In this document: one piece after another, positions 63,920 to 64,000 of the stretch
How the letters are laid out: every line of letters begins with the position of its first letter
Numbering within the stretch: the stretch's first letter is position 1
Source: GMQP-bins7 sp963776565
GTDB lineage: Bacteria > Actinomycetota > Thermoleophilia > Gaiellales > Gaiellaceae
Length of the DNA: 64,000 nt
Direction of reading: 5' to 3'
Assembly (NCBI GenBank): GCA_963776565.1
Contig: CAVZNF010000006.1
Span: 98,274-162,273 of the forward strand
Program-made: the position numbers and the translations under genes
The notes under the pieces: model-generated
What the model was told of the DNA's origin: nothing
Seen by the model: the letters and a program-made list of their open reading frames with translations, nothing else
Databases searched by the model: none

Positions 63920-64000
63920 TCAGGTCGAGGCGGGAACGGGCTCCGCTGAGGTGCGGGCGAGGGCACCGACCCGTTCGAGCCATGGCGTCGCTTTCAAGGT
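63920..64000 (-). CDS. C-terminal end of a LuxR/TPR-type regulator (continues beyond window)
   Basis: The last 26 codons (TLKATPWLERVGALARTS, then AEPVPAST and stop) match the remnant at 57647-57768. The frame is open to the window edge, so this may be the intact gene from which the copy 1 remnant derives. Confidence 0.45.
   Translation of the reverse strand, partial: TLKATPWLERVGALARTSAEPVPAST

Larger units (their letters stand above)
57805..64000 (+). repeat. Tandem duplication unit, copy 2 (runs to window end)
   Basis: Homologous to 51528-57727 in the same order and orientation. uvrA is intact here, the carboxypeptidase ATG is changed to ATA, and the match to copy 1 continues to about 63998. 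Whether a third copy or the intact regulator gene follows cannot be seen. Confidence 0.95.

Noticed and set aside
51528..64000. Composite transposon as the cause of the tandem repeat
   Set aside because: No transposase, terminal inverted repeats or target-site duplication is visible at either boundary.

Overview
The window is GC-rich chromosomal DNA from an actinobacterium. Gene content points to the class Thermoleophilia (Gaiella/Solirubrobacter-like), though that placement is inference. The main hints are the order lepA-hemW-hrcA-dnaJ-prmA-mtaB-HIT-yqeY-phoH-ybeY-dgk/PAP2-cdd-era, a LivKHMGF transporter, GTG/TTG starts, and secreted proteins with RTX calcium-binding modules. I saw no phage, insertion sequence, CRISPR array, rRNA or plasmid gene.

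Layout. 1-5.9 kb: end of leuS, competence genes comEA and comEC, DNA polymerase III delta (holA), with rpsT converging on it. 6.3-19.1 kb: murJ, then a tight housekeeping run from lepA to era covering ribosome function, heat shock, rRNA and tRNA modification and envelope lipid recycling, with many 1-4 nt overlaps. 19.2-22.6 kb: deoC, a full aldehyde dehydrogenase and a half-length one. 22.6-29.4 kb: a secreted RTX/BNR protein, a TrpC-like protein, two phosphofructokinase paralogues between an inverted pair of tRNA-Leu(CAA) sequences (one degenerate), a lipoprotein and a Tat-exported DyP-like protein. 29.4-35.0 kb: complete branched-chain amino acid ABC transporter. 35.0-42.6 kb: LarA-like protein, polA, a metallo-hydrolase, rpsA, coaE and a lytic transglycosylase. 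42.6-47.4 kb: divergent tetR/MFS pair and three secreted proteins. 47.5-51.6 kb: uvrB and a badly frame-broken GT-C membrane protein. 51.5-64 kb: two tandem copies, period about 6,277 bp, of DUF2277 - M32 carboxypeptidase - small membrane protein - CHRD protein - uvrA - iron-permease-like protein.

Three things stand out. First, the 6.28-kb tandem repeat: its junction carries short remnants of the uvrB downstream region and of the last codons of the membrane-protein gene, so it is either a larger duplication that later lost a gene or two strain haplotypes joined by the assembler. Second, a consistent TANNNT -10 element only 6-10 nt before the start codon of at least fourteen genes implies widespread leaderless transcription; both uvrA copies add a perfect GAAC-N4-GTTC LexA box. 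Third, about 31 single-base frame breaks (about 26 extra bases, 5 missing) split otherwise well-conserved genes including leuS, livF and uvrB. Most are probably sequence errors, so broken genes are given here as whole genes with the break positions noted.
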